NCBI GenBank assembly: GCA_012295275.1
Contig: CM022672.1
Span: forward strand, 30,394,559-30,432,058
DNA: 37,500 nucleotides
From: Chrysomallon squamiferum
Taxonomy: Eukaryota > Mollusca > Gastropoda > Neomphalida > Peltospiridae
Direction: 5' to 3'
This document shows, in pieces, positions 23,591 through 33,739 of the stretch. The notes beneath the pieces were generated by a model. The model was not told the DNA's origin. It saw only the letters and a list, made by a program, of their open reading frames with translations, and ran no database searches. The stretch's first letter is position 1, and the number at the start of each line of letters is the position of its first letter. The position numbers were made by a program, and so were the translations under genes.

Positions 23591-24440
23591 ATTACTTAAT
23601 GATTCTTTGTTAATGGAATTTCTACTAATTAGCCAGTTAGAAGAAATATTAAAAAGAACATATCTCGGCAGATTGTCTGTATGTACGTTTTGTTTTATGT
23701 TATTGCCGAGCCTCGACAACCAATTTAAGTGTACATCTAAATATTTGTCTTCAGTGCGAGCTGTCATATCGATCTCCTAGCGTTACGTTCGTACAAAAAA
23801 TCTACAGTAATACCCGCTTTACGTCATTTCCGGTTAATCAAATTTGCTTGCCTCTAAAGGTAATTTCATTCCAGGGGCCTCAATCATTACGTCAGAGATT
23901 ACGTCAATCAGCAAAGTTGTCTTCGGCATGACAAAAAAGAAATAAATAAATTTTGTTCTTCAAAATATATTTAATATAAATAAAATAGATAAACATATAA
24001 AAGAAATAAGACAAAAATAGGCTAAAAATTAAAAATATAATAAAAATACTTTGAAAACACTAATTCTAATCTATTGTCATACTTGAGGCGATTTTAACGG
24101 CAAATCACATTTTATTGTCTTTCAATCTTTAAAAAAACAGTATGACAAAAATGTGTTTTTAGAATTCTTTAAGGATTTAGCGTTAGTTACATTCTTTCGT
24201 TTTATTTACTAGGTCTATAGTTTTGCGGTGTTTGTATCTCATTTTAAGTAGTAATTACCTGGTTAATGCCAAAAAGAAGAATAAACCCCAAAAACAAAAT
24301 AAATAAATAATAATAATTAAAAAAAACAACAACAACAAAAAAACAATAAAAAAACCCCAACAACAAACAAAACAATAACGGGTTACGTCACGGCTTTTGG
24401 AAATAATTAATGACAAAGGGCGGTGTATGACTGTTTATAT
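23591..24440. other. Unique AT-rich DNA
   Basis: AAC/AAT low complexity at 24270-24378. Nothing gene-like. Confidence 0.5.
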
Positions 24441-24460
24441 GTATGTATGTATGTGTGTGT

Positions 24461-24572
24461 GTGTGTGTGAGTGTGTGTGTGTGAGCGCGCGCGCATCGGT
24501 GTTTATATGTATTATATATATATATATAAACACAGAGGCGCGCGCGAGCACACACATACACACACTCACACG
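24461..24572. repeat. GT/CG/TA cruciform-type inverted repeat
   Basis: The left arm (24461-24508: GT run, GAGCGCGCGCGC, GTGTTTATAT) pairs with the right arm (24519-24572: ATATAAACAC, GGCGCGCGCGAG, CA run). The centre is TA-rich. It combines CG and GT/CA alternation (Z-DNA-prone) with dyad symmetry. The Cys/Val and His/Thr frames are repeat translations. Confidence 0.85.
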
Positions 24573-24604
24573 CCCACATATATATATATATCGATGTATA
24601 TATA

Positions 24605-25036
24605 TAATATATGTATGTAAGTATATATAAAAAGAACTCTCTGTTATATTAAATCTCTGATACTTTAATGACTACCACGCTAGATTCATTCTCCGCTTGT
24701 GAGAAAATCACAGTTAGAGGGTTTATTTTTTCAAATTATCCACAAAATCAGAGTCTTTGTTACTCATTACACCCTGGATTACAGACTTCACACGGTAATT
24801 CTGTGTGAATAACCGGCAACACACACACACAATGGGACAAAAATACCACATTGAAATCTTTTTGGATATCAGAATTGTCATCTAAGCAACTCAACATACA
24901 CTGTTATTATTCATTACGAAACACAGTAAGTAGTATGTAGGTGTGTTATTTCAGAATACGCAATACCTATCTGAAACCCAGTGTGTATAATTTTGGCTTT
25001 GTTGTCCAGTTCAATAACTTACTCTATCGTCTATAT
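24605..25036. other. Unique AT-rich DNA
   Basis: No gene recognised. Confidence 0.5.
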
Positions 25037-25214
25037 CAAATATAAAAGAATTATATACTAGATCTAAATATCAGATAATCTGAACTGTATATATAATAGA
25101 TGTGCTGGAGTGTGTGTGTGTGTGTATGTATGTGTGTGTGTGTATATATATATATAATGTTTTTAATCTGTTATATTTGATATTTGGCTCAAGTATATAA
25201 TTCTTTTATATTTG
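25037..25214. repeat. 23-bp perfect inverted repeat around a TG array
   Basis: 25037-25059 and 25192-25214 are exact reverse complements. Similarity continues weakly inward. A (TG)n array (25108-25142) and a TA run lie in the 132-bp loop. Confidence 0.9.
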
Positions 25215-25249
25215 TTAAATGGGTATTGAATTGTATTTTCTGGTACTTA

Positions 25250-25905
25250 CTATAGTATATATTGTCACTGTACACCGTCATATCCAATTGTGCTTTATAG
25301 CATTACTATATTGCTATATGGATAAAGATGTCTAGTTTTGTCACAGTATGTTATGGTCTCTGGCTTTGTTCTGCAACATTATCATATTGCTATATGGGTA
25401 CAGATATCTAGTTTTGTCAGAATATACAGTTATATGTGGCTTTGCTATATAACCTTATTATACTTGATAAACTGTTATCTTGTTTTGTCACATATTGTGA
25501 TATCACGTTTTGCTATATAGCAATGTTTGACTTGCTATATGGATATCTAGTTTTGTCACAGTTTTGTATCTAGCTTTGCTGTATAACTTTATTATTCTTG
25601 CTATATGGAAATTTAGTGTATGTCGCAATATGTTGTTATATCATGCTTTGCTCTGCGATATTATTATACTTGCCGTATGGATATCTTATTTTATCGCTGT
25701 ATATTGTGATATCTTACTTTGCTGTATGACGTTAAAATGAAACTATAATAATATCTGGCTTTGCTCTATTGCATTATTATACTTGCTATATGGATATCTC
25801 TAATTTAGTCACAGAATATTGTTATAACTAGCTTTGCTGTGTAGCATATAATTATAATTGGATTTGACACAATACACTGCGATATCTGGGATTGCTCGAG
25901 TTGTG
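25250..25905 (+). repeat. Degenerate minisatellite, unit about 70-80 bp
   Basis: About eight imperfect units share the order TATGGATATCTAGTTTTGTC, then CACAnTATnTTGTTAT, then TGGCTTTGCTATATAGC, then ATTATTATACTTGCTATATGG. Examples start near 25316, 25394, 25471, 25539, 25605, 25675 and 25788. One unit near 25738 carries an extra 30-40 bp. Divergence between units suggests an old array. Confidence 0.85.
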
Positions 25906-26084
25906 GACATTTAGCTGTGTTTTGTAGCTGTGGATTATGCAGTTTCTTGTTTTCACAAATTATCGTCAGTTTTTACATCTGACTGGTGCGTGTTGATGAT
26001 GTCAGCGTAATCAACTTCGCCTGTCGCGACGTGATCAGCATATCAGTGGACGTCAACATACGGCGACATCAGCAGCGTTGTACC

Positions 26085-26190
26085 CAGCGTCAGAAAACAC
26101 ATCCTCATTAAAGACAGCGATGAGCATTTAGCTGCAGTCTCACTGATTACGAATAGCTGTGGGATCGAATCTCCCAAGGGGAGGGGGGGG
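26085..26190 (+). mobile_element. tRNA-like fragment
   Basis: GGGATCGAATCTCCC at 26161-26175 resembles a B-box/T-arm. TTTAGCTGCAGTCTCACTG at 26128-26146 is a weak upstream half. Much decayed. Confidence 0.3.
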
Positions 26191-26247
26191 TCTTTTGTTG
26201 GTTTCTTTCTCCTTAACACATTTCTTTGTATAGTTTTCTTCTTCTTT

Positions 26248-26250
<3 letters not shown>

Positions 26251-26331
<81 letters not shown>
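26251..26331 (+). repeat. (CT)n microsatellite
   Basis: A pure run of about 80 bp preceded by TTCTTC. Confidence 0.98.
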
Positions 26332-26335
<4 letters not shown>

Positions 26336-26950
26336 CAATCTTCACTCTTTATATCGATTTTTCTCCAGTTAGCTTTCTCTCCCACTCAGATTCCATCTAT
26401 TATTCTATCAATACATAAAAAAGCAAAAAAAAACAAAGCATCAACAACATAAGAACAAAAATCAAATAATAATAATAAAAAAATTAAATAACATAAAATA
26501 AAATGTAATAAAAAAAGAATAAAGAAAAAATGAAAAATAAACAATGTTTATTTTATATATAAATATATAAAGTAATAAAACACACATAATCTTTATTTAT
26601 TACCAGATGCTTTCCTATAACGCGCATTATTACTCTTGTGCATGAAAGTGACACTTGAAAACAAAACTCGTTAATTTATGTTTACCGAGAATTGAACATC
26701 AAAGACTGTTCGTCAGACAAACCAAGGGGAGACAATTTCCTCTTACCAAATAAATCAACACCACTGCCATTTCTCCTTAACAGATATGTTTTCTTTTTTC
26801 TTTTTTTTTCTTTTTTTAAAAATAGACTAAACAAATTATAATTTTTTTAATTTTTTTATTTTTTTAATTTCTCAAGTTAGCGAAATGAGTGAAGTATATT
26901 AGGGCTTATGTTGTCATCAAATCAGAATTGTTTTTTTTTTGAGTTCGCTT
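26332..26950. other. AT-rich intergenic DNA
   Basis: A-rich low complexity (26415-26580) and T/A homopolymer clusters (26785-26870). No gene. Confidence 0.5.
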
Positions 26951-26984
26951 TGAGTTATTTTGCTCAAATCAGTTTTCCTTCGAG

Positions 26985-27160
26985 ACGAATCACGAATGCA
27001 TTATGTTCCGTCTTGCTCAGAAATATTCTCAGGCACGGGCACCTGGGGCCCAGTTAAAAACGAGGCCGTCTTTAGCACGGTACATCATCTGAGTGGTCAC
27101 GCGAACACGCTCTACGTCCTGCGCAGTTCGCAATGGCGTCACCGGAAATAATAACTGACT
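26985..27160 (-). promoter_or_regulatory. CpG-rich promoter-like stretch
   Basis: Read on the minus strand, TTTCCGGTGACGCCATTGCG (27130-27149) combines ETS-type (TTCCGG), CRE half-site (TGACG) and YY1-type (GCCAT) motifs, followed by CTGCGCAGG, an NRF1-like half. CpG density is well above the flanks over 27000-27140. No coding exon is visible downstream on minus, and the 63-codon plus frame here has no known motif. Confidence 0.35.
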
Positions 27161-27415
27161 AATAATTTATCAGAACTAATTTTAAAAAATAATTTTTGGG
27201 GAGACGTTTGACCTATAATTTCACACAAAAATGTTTTGTGTTGTGGATGTTAGGAACGTTATTAGAATTACGTTTGTTTAGAATAAAAACATAAAAAACA
27301 ACAACATAAAAACAAAAATGTATTTTTTCTGTCTATTGAAGCAAAAACAAATCTGACTAAACGGTTTCAAAATGTTTAATATGGTGCGTCTTTCTCTCTC
27401 TCTTCCCTCCCTCTT

Positions 27416-27417
<2 letters not shown>
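27161..27417. other. Unique AT-rich DNA
   Basis: No gene recognised. Confidence 0.5.
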
Positions 27418-27463
<46 letters not shown>

Positions 27464-27478
27464 TTGTTGTTGTTGTTA
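27418..27478 (+). repeat. (GT)n(GTT)n microsatellite
   Basis: GT (27418-27460) then GTT (27461-27477). Confidence 0.97.
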
Positions 27479-27772
27479 CTAATTTACTACTTCGTTTTTT
27501 ACGTTTCGAACTGAAATAAACTACGTCAAAAGATTTTAATTTTTTTATTTTTTTATACCTTTATGTTAATTATCTAAACATTAAAACAATAGATTAATAT
27601 TATAAAGTTGTGGTTGTTACTGATAACGAATCAGCTAATAACCTTTTAACGGTTCCTCGTAACTGTTATTTCCCAACCCAACTAGTGCTCCACGAACTGT
27701 TTTATCAAAGATCGTCATGTTTTCTTGTCTATGAGAAGTTTTTATAAAATATATCTTCCTGCTAATCGTAAA

Positions 27773-27776
<4 letters not shown>

Positions 27777-27838
<62 letters not shown>
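27777..27838 (+). repeat. (CT)n microsatellite
   Basis: A pure 62-bp run followed by CTGT and CA-rich sequence. Confidence 0.97.
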
Positions 27839-27839
<1 letters not shown>

Positions 27840-27842
<3 letters not shown>

Positions 27843-28988
27843 GTCTGTCTGCTGTCTCACCATCTCAAAATACCCCCCACATATACACACACACGCACGC
27901 ACATGACCACATATGATGTAATTATGTCGAAATGTTCATACTGAAAATCCACCTGCATGTTTCAGGGGGGTTTGTTAAATTAATATCCAATGAAAATTAT
28001 TCAGTTTACTTCACATTCAAAAGCACATGAAAGAACAGTAATCCTGATTTTCTAATTAGTAATTTTTAACATTCACTAGCTGTGATCTTATATATATATA
28101 TATATATACACCCACAAACACACAGAGATACATACATAAATACATATACACACATACTAGGATAATAATAATAGTGATGATGATGATGAAGATGAGAAGA
28201 AGGAAAAGAAGATATAAGAATTACAAAATCTGTTTTAAAGGTAACACTTCACAACAAACCCCCCCCAAAAAACAAAACAAAACAACAAAAAACAAAAAAC
28301 AGTCTTTCTCAACTTTCGAAAATAAAGAATATATTATTACCACCAGTCATTTCAGAGATGATCAGATATCTCAAAATAAAAATTTAACAAGTATTCACCC
28401 ACCTTTATCTACATCAGCAACATCGTGCACGTTGTAAAACGACGTCCAAACATTTCTTACAACTCCGTGTTTAGAAGTTTGGCGGTTTTTTCTGCAGCCA
28501 GTGTGCACTGCACGCGGAACAATAATCAAACCTGACCTTCCGAAAACAAGCGAGGTAGAGGGATAAACAGGCCTGTTATCACCTGCATTAAATCAGTGGA
28601 AAAAACGTGGTTTGGACGGTGGTGAATGGAAAACCGGTTACATGCTAGCTTTGTAGACTGTTCGAATGACAGCTTAAATTAATGCCTTGGTGAAAAAAAA
28701 AAAAAAAAAAAGCGAAGAAGAAGAAGAAGAAAAATAAAAAAACGAAAAAGAAAAGTAGTGTAAATATATCCAGCGTATAGATTTTTTTTTTGTTCAGGTC
28801 ATATTTTATTTGTCTTTCGTCATCAATATGACCGACATGCACAATTTTAAAATTAGCTGTATAAATAGTTTTGTTAAATCATTTATTTGTATTGTTACTG
28901 AAACACCTAGATGCAGTTTCGATTTAATATTAATTAAAATTATTTTTAAAAATTATCTTATTGTTATTGTTATGTTCTCTTCTTGTTA

Positions 28989-28990
<2 letters not shown>
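27840..28990. other. Unique DNA with minor simple repeats
   Basis: CA (27880-27900), TA (28090-28108), GAT (28173-28190), A-rich block (28260-28300), poly(A) (28694-28711). The stretch 28440-28640 is less AT-rich and repeat-free. The 87-codon Lys-rich frame at 28174 comes from low complexity. No gene is supported. Confidence 0.5.
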
Positions 28991-29044
<54 letters not shown>

Positions 29045-29087
29045 AGTAATAATAATAATATCATAATAATAATAATAATAATAATAA

Positions 29088-29118
<31 letters not shown>

Positions 29119-29125
29119 AAGAAAT
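28991..29125 (+). repeat. (AAT)n(GAA)n array
   Basis: AAT (28991-29088) with short interruptions, then 12 GAA units (29088-29124). Confidence 0.97.
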
Positions 29126-29173
29126 AGACTGCACAACATATTACATTATAAACACAGCTTTATAATAAATCAT

Positions 29174-29241
29174 TATTATTATTATTAATCTTTAATGATT
29201 ATCATAAATTTTGAATTATTATTATTATTATTATTATTATT

Positions 29242-29274
<33 letters not shown>

Positions 29275-29280
29275 ATTAGT
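29174..29280 (+). repeat. (ATT)n(GTT)n array, complement of preceding AAT
   Basis: ATT (29215-29243) and GTT (29243-29275). Together with 28991-29088 it forms an AAT...ATT fold-back arrangement. Confidence 0.95.
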
Positions 29281-29757
29281 GGTTGTAACCATCAATATCT
29301 CAAAACCTGCAAAGTCTAAATCTATTTTTAGATCTAATTACTTAAGTTGCAAACAGCATTTTATACAGACTCTTCGCCATCTTATCAGGGTTAGTCAAAG
29401 AGAAATCTATTTCCCTCTGACACTTTAGTTTAGCGATTCTCTCAGACATGCGCTGCACGTGCAGCACGCTGGCAGGTGTAAGCAGACGGCTCCGAATCGT
29501 CTTTGTCCATTTCGCCTAAGCTGACGAGGGCAAGTTAAAATTAATTCAGGCTGTAGGAAACGAAAATAATGGAGAAGTCGTGTATAAGAAATTCTCATCA
29601 TTATAAATCTGAATGTTATCTTTGCCGTGTCTGTCTCTGTGTGTGTGTGTGTGGCCTTGAACTTGGCGCAAATCGGCGAGAGAACAAGAGTGGGCAGTTT
29701 ACGAAATTTATCATTTAAACAAAACAAAAAAAAAAATTTGATGTTATGACATGTTAA

Positions 29758-29760
<3 letters not shown>
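29281..29760. other. Unique DNA with a 14-bp palindrome
   Basis: GCTGCACGTGCAGC at 29452-29465 is a perfect palindrome centred on a CACGTG E-box, inside a repeat-free, moderately GC-rich block (29430-29560). The 100-codon minus frame 29425-29727 crosses a GT microsatellite and is not supported as a gene. Confidence 0.5.
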
Positions 29761-29790
<30 letters not shown>

Positions 29791-29791
29791 T
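29761..29791 (+). repeat. (ATT)n microsatellite
   Basis: About ten units. Confidence 0.95.
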
Positions 29792-29885
29792 TAAATTATT
29801 GTTTAGTTTGTTGTTTGTTGTTGTGTTTTCAATTTATTTTTGTTGATGATGTAAGTGATCTTTGTAATTTTTTATTTATGATGCA

Positions 29886-30004
29886 AGCCTACTCGTACTG
29901 GTGGTTAGAGCGACAAGTTGACGGGTGATGGTTCGCAGGATCTCGCCGCAGGGTGTACTCGCTGGCAGTTTGAATGGTCCTTAGCCAATCAAGGGCGCAG
30001 TGTA
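29886..30004 (+). mobile_element. tRNA-derived SINE
   Basis: The clearest SINE in the window. The A-box region ACTGGTGGTTAGAGCG (29897-29912) is followed about 20 bp later by a B-box region GATGGTTCGCAGGATC (29927-29942), the layout of a Pol III tRNA promoter. About 60 bp of non-tRNA body ends in a (TTTA)n tail at 30012-30027. Flanking TTTATGATG and ATGATTTATT could be remnants of target-site duplication, not established. Confidence 0.65.
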
Positions 30005-30094
30005 GCAATGATTTATTTATTTATTATTTTAACTTAAAGTAAAAAAATAAAATAAAAATAAAACATAAAAAAAGGTTAAAAAGAAACAACAAAA

Positions 30095-30095
<1 letters not shown>

Positions 30096-30153
<58 letters not shown>
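30096..30153 (+). repeat. (ATT)n microsatellite
   Basis: About 19 perfect units, preceded by A-rich low complexity. Confidence 0.97.
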
Positions 30154-30570
30154 CTTTCAGTGATTAATGAAACTTACAAAGACATTTTATGTATTTACGG
30201 AGCACTGGGTTCAATGGGAAATAAACTGATTTAGCATCAGTATAATTCGATCTGTGAACTGCAGAAAACCAAGTCAAACGCTTTAACTGCCTGCTCAGTT
30301 TATCTGCTTATAAAAAAAACTAGAACGTATTTTATTTAACGATGCATTAAACACAATTAAAATAGACACATAATACAGTTATTTCGTTAAGGAAATTTAA
30401 GATAGCGACTGGGACTCTGGCAAGAAAATATATATAGTTTCATACAAATAAAGCAAGGTCTGTTATCATGCGTATTATGTACACATTGCTGGGATGCTGA
30501 GAAAAAAAAAAAGTTGAAAGGGCGCACTGAAATTGGTCGATCGTACGTCGATTGAACATAAAAAACTTAA
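30154..30570. other. Unique AT-rich DNA
   Basis: No gene recognised. Confidence 0.5.
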
Positions 30571-30573
30571 GAA

Positions 30574-30655
30574 CATTTTAACTCTAGCAGTAGAGCACTG
30601 AATCTTAAAAAGCGGTCTGTGCATCCTTCACATCGACTAGGTCGACCCTTTATTC
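30574..30655 (+). mobile_element. tRNA-derived SINE-like element
   Basis: A D-arm/A-box ACTCTAGCAGTAGAGCACTG (30581-30600) is followed by an anticodon-arm-like GAATCTTAAAAAGCGG and a B-box-like CTAGGTCGACCC (30637-30648). It is an ordered but shortened tRNA body. A T run (30690-30707) lies downstream. Confidence 0.5.
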
Positions 30656-30707
30656 ATTAATAAGTTACATTTTTTTTGGTTTTTAATTTTTTTTTTTTTT
30701 TTTTTTT

Positions 30708-31175
30708 GACCCTACGGTCCTAGAACATGCACCCGTCTGGCTTGTCTGCCAGTGTCTGCCAACAGACAAATTAGGAATACTTGAAGGAATTAAGTGAAAG
30801 TACGAGTGGGTGTATGAGGTGGGTAATTTGATGTAAAAGACACTTAATAATATCCGCTGGTTGTAGGTGAACGATGTAGGAGGTCTTCGAGTGACTCTCA
30901 ACACTGGCCTAAGAGACTGGTCAGCAGTGGTCACTTGCAGCTGTCAGGGAAATCTAAATGTTATACGTGTCGATATGTAAGTTTTCCACTCGAAAGAAGC
31001 CGATTCAGAAATAAAGAAAGACAAAAAACTGATTATAAAGATCACAATATTTGATGTCATATAATTAAGAGTCTTGGTACGTATATATAAATATACACAA
31101 CAAATTTTTATTTCTATGACGTCACGACTCCTCAAAAAGGTTTATTTATTATTTGTGTTGTTATTATCCTCTGAT
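30708..31175. other. Unique intergenic DNA
   Basis: No gene is supported. The 83- and 63-codon minus frames have no recognisable motif. TGACGTCA at 31117-31124. Confidence 0.5.
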
Positions 31176-31191
31176 AATCACTATTATTATT

Positions 31192-31225
<34 letters not shown>

Positions 31226-31265
31226 TGTTGGTGGTGGTGGTGGTGGTGTTGTTAGTTGTTGTGCT
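31176..31265 (+). repeat. (ATT)(GTT)n(GGT)n array
   Basis: ATT, then GTT (31195-31225), then GGT (31228-31248). Confidence 0.95.
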
Positions 31266-31885
31266 ATAGTGATTTAAAGACGTTCTTTTACTATTATATT
31301 TCCTAATCAATTAAGACTAGAATAACAAATAAAATAAAATAAAGTTAAATAAACTAAAATATTTAATAGAAGTGGTTTTAACGCTAACATATTTTACATA
31401 TAAAGTCGATGTGAAAATTTCGGCCAAGATATGTGATAACTTTACATTTATAGCCACGTGTAATTAGTGTCAACAAATTATACTTTCCCCTGCTACAAAA
31501 TTGTAGCTGTTGCTGTCTCAGTGATCTTTCTCAGTTAGATTTCAAGGAATATAAAACATTAATGACGTCGTAGGGCTCCATCCACATTGTACAGCGACTG
31601 TGTTGACGCTAATCTGTAATTAAGCTAATATTTTATTTACAGTTTTGTGAACGATTGTCCGATGGCATAAACTTTTGAAACGGTCGATATAGACATTTCT
31701 CAGTTAAAGTATTTGTATGTTTTAGAATATATTTAGCTGTTGTTTGATGTTTATAATATGTTTATAATAGTATGTAATGTGTTTGCGTGTGCGTGCGTGG
31801 ATACGTGGAAATGCCTAGATACATTTATTTGTAGATATATCTCAGTGGGTAATGATAGATTAGATATATTATGACGATGATGATA
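31266..31885. other. Unique AT-rich DNA
   Basis: No gene recognised. ATGACGTCGT near 31562. Confidence 0.5.
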
Positions 31886-31940
31886 ATGTTGACAAAACAA
31901 GAACACACACACACAAACGTATGAATATAATTATTAGGTG

Positions 31941-31944
31941 TATG

Positions 31945-31992
<48 letters not shown>
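31941..31992 (+). repeat. (GT)n microsatellite
   Basis: A pure run of about 50 bp. Confidence 0.97.
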
Positions 31993-31994
<2 letters not shown>

Positions 31995-32455
31995 ATTTAT
32001 TTTTAAGTTTTATATTCGTTCACCTCATACGTATTTAAACGAATCTTAGGTTTACGTCTAATAAAACTTCCGACACGAAACCCTGCTATCGTATGACGCA
32101 GGAGTCAAAGGTCACTGACCAATAGTCTCCCGTTAATAAGACAATAGAGTTAAAAATTTACAATTTACAAAAATAAAAATTGTGAAATAATTAAGAATTA
32201 CCAGACTTCTCGTCTGCTTTTGTCTCTCGGGTCTGTCGTCTGTTCGTCTGATTGGTGTTTAACAAATCGTGCTTCGTGAAAGATGTTTGATCAACAATGG
32301 TTATATTTTGTCATGAATATCTCTGTTTTAAATTTTAATGAAAAAGAATAAAAAAATTAATCAATAAAAATATAATAATAATAATTTAGCCTCTATTATA
32401 TGCATATGTATGTGTGTGTGTCTTAATGATAGTGATTTTTTATTTGTATTTACAT
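31993..32455. other. Unique DNA with an inverted nuclear-receptor-type site
   Basis: AGGTCACTGACCA at 32109-32121 is two AGGTCA-type half-sites (the second with one mismatch) inverted with one spacer base. No gene is seen nearby. Confidence 0.45.
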
Positions 32456-32457
32456 GC

Positions 32458-32459
32458 TG

Positions 32460-32512
<53 letters not shown>
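32458..32512 (+). repeat. (AAT)n microsatellite
   Basis: About 18 perfect units. Confidence 0.97.
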
Positions 32513-32513
<1 letters not shown>

Positions 32514-32830
32514 TGTAGTAGCAGTAGCATAATAAAACAAACAAAAATTGTCGCCAGTTTAACACCGTTTGACCTTTCCCATCTTGACCCGATTTCCCGG
32601 ATAAAGACGTTAAGCACACAAACGCAGAATTTTACACTAAATTACACCAAGTTTCTACACGTCAGAAACATTTGTTGAGAACAGTTGGTAAGCTGTAATT
32701 GTTAGGATTTGCTCTGATTGTTTTATAAATTCTTGTTTTTACCTGTTGAATAAACCAATGTTTGTTTATGAAGTGTCAGTATTTCCTATATAATCGCTTA
32801 TTATGTATGAACTTAATATTGTATGATTGT
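32513..32830. other. Unique AT-rich DNA
   Basis: No gene recognised. Confidence 0.5.
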
Positions 32831-32859
32831 TGTTGATGTCGTTGCAGTCGAATAACGTC

Positions 32860-33062
32860 AATTGTTATTATTATAATTTACTTTACATGATTAATAATGT
32901 TGTTGTTATTGTTATTGTTATTATTATTATTATTGTTGTTGTTATTACTGTTGTTGTTGTTATTATTATTATTACTTACTTTCTTACTTATTTAATTAGT
33001 TACTTACTTTATAGGATTAATAATAATATTGTCGTTGTTGTTGATGATGATACTATTTTTAA
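32860..33062 (+). repeat. ATT/GTT/CTTA simple sequence
   Basis: Mixed triplets and CTTA units over 200 bp. Confidence 0.9.
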
Positions 33063-33261
33063 TTCTACTTTGATCTGTTCTTGACAATACGTTGTTTTGT
33101 TTTTGTCGATCATCAGCAGTAACTATTATTTATTTATTATCATTTTTTTTAAATTTACGTTCACTTTTCTCTGGATTAAAATTTCCACAAATTCATATTT
33201 TTGATGCCAGTTACAACAGGAGACAGTGAAACACGCATCGTGGTGTTTGGTGAGTAGTTAT

Positions 33262-33373
33262 AGCGAAGTAGTTTAGTAAGCGAAGTAGTCTAGTAAGAAG
33301 TAGTCTGGTAAGAAGTAGTCTAGTAAGAAGTAGTCTGGTAAGAAGTAGTCTAGTAAGAAGTAGTCTAGTAAGC
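33262..33373 (+). repeat. 15-bp minisatellite (GAAGTAGTCTAGTAA)
   Basis: Seven units. The first and last carry an extra GC at the end (17 bp). Internal units alternate between CTAG and CTGG, so the array has a 30-bp higher-order period. It joins the SINE-like relic directly. Confidence 0.95.
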
Positions 33374-33435
33374 GAGGTTTGATCTCACGATCAGCAACAT
33401 CTGAAAACAAAGCTCTAATCCCAAAGCTGCAGCCA
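33374..33435 (-). mobile_element. tRNA-derived SINE-like relic
   Basis: On the minus strand GGGATTAGAGCTTTG (33408-33422) is an A-box-like start and GTGAGATCAAACCTCG (33374-33389) a B-box-like end, about 30 bp apart. The minisatellite takes the place of the 3' tail. Confidence 0.45.
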
Positions 33436-33544
33436 GATCCGTGAAAACAGAGCAGATTCGTGATTTCTCTACTCACGCGTCGTGACAAACTGACAGAGCA
33501 AATGACTCATTTGGTTTAGAGAGAATATAAGAACAATCAACAGA

Positions 33545-33600
33545 TCCATTATAATCATCATCATAAATTAACCGTTTGAAAAGTACTTACTAGCCAGAGT
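33545..33600. repeat. Direct repeat, copy 1
   Basis: AACCGTTTGAAAAGTACTTA and surrounding bases match 35643-35698 (AACCGCTTGAAAAGTACTTT), with weaker similarity across about 55-75 bp. It flanks the pseudogene on its left. Confidence 0.7.
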
Positions 33601-33693
33601 CGTACCGCATCGTGAACATGTGACAGACTCGCACGTGTCCTCATCTTTTTGGTTGTCACAGAGGAAAGAGTCCAAGGATATCTGTGTCATGAC
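33571..33693 (-). CDS. Candidate small exon or 40-codon ORF, unknown
   Basis: Not recognised. On the minus strand a CTGCAG acceptor-like sequence (33694-33699) precedes an open stretch beginning at ATG 33690 with a protein-like content and paired cysteines (DTCESVTCSRCG). A donor-like GTAAGT (33585-33590) follows. Without splicing, the frame stops at TAA 33568-33570. The C..C pair could be half of a zinc-binding site. The region past the donor-like site is repeated at about 35646-35700. It may be a real exon of a gene extending left, a remnant linked to the pseudogene at 34.1-34.9 kb, or chance. Confidence 0.25.
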
Positions 33694-33739
33694 CTGCAGT
33701 CAGGAATGTAGTGGATGTTACATCAAAAGGTGAAATAGG

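Noticed and set aside
28174-28437. 87-codon Lys-rich frame
   Set aside because: It starts in a GAT repeat and runs through A-rich low complexity. No motif is present.
29425-29727. 100-codon minus frame
   Set aside because: It crosses a GT microsatellite and has no recognisable motif. The only notable feature is the 14-bp DNA palindrome.
33273-33488. 71-codon minus frame with LLDYF repeats
   Set aside because: The repeat is the 15-bp minisatellite, which stays in frame by length. The rest overlaps a tRNA-like SINE.
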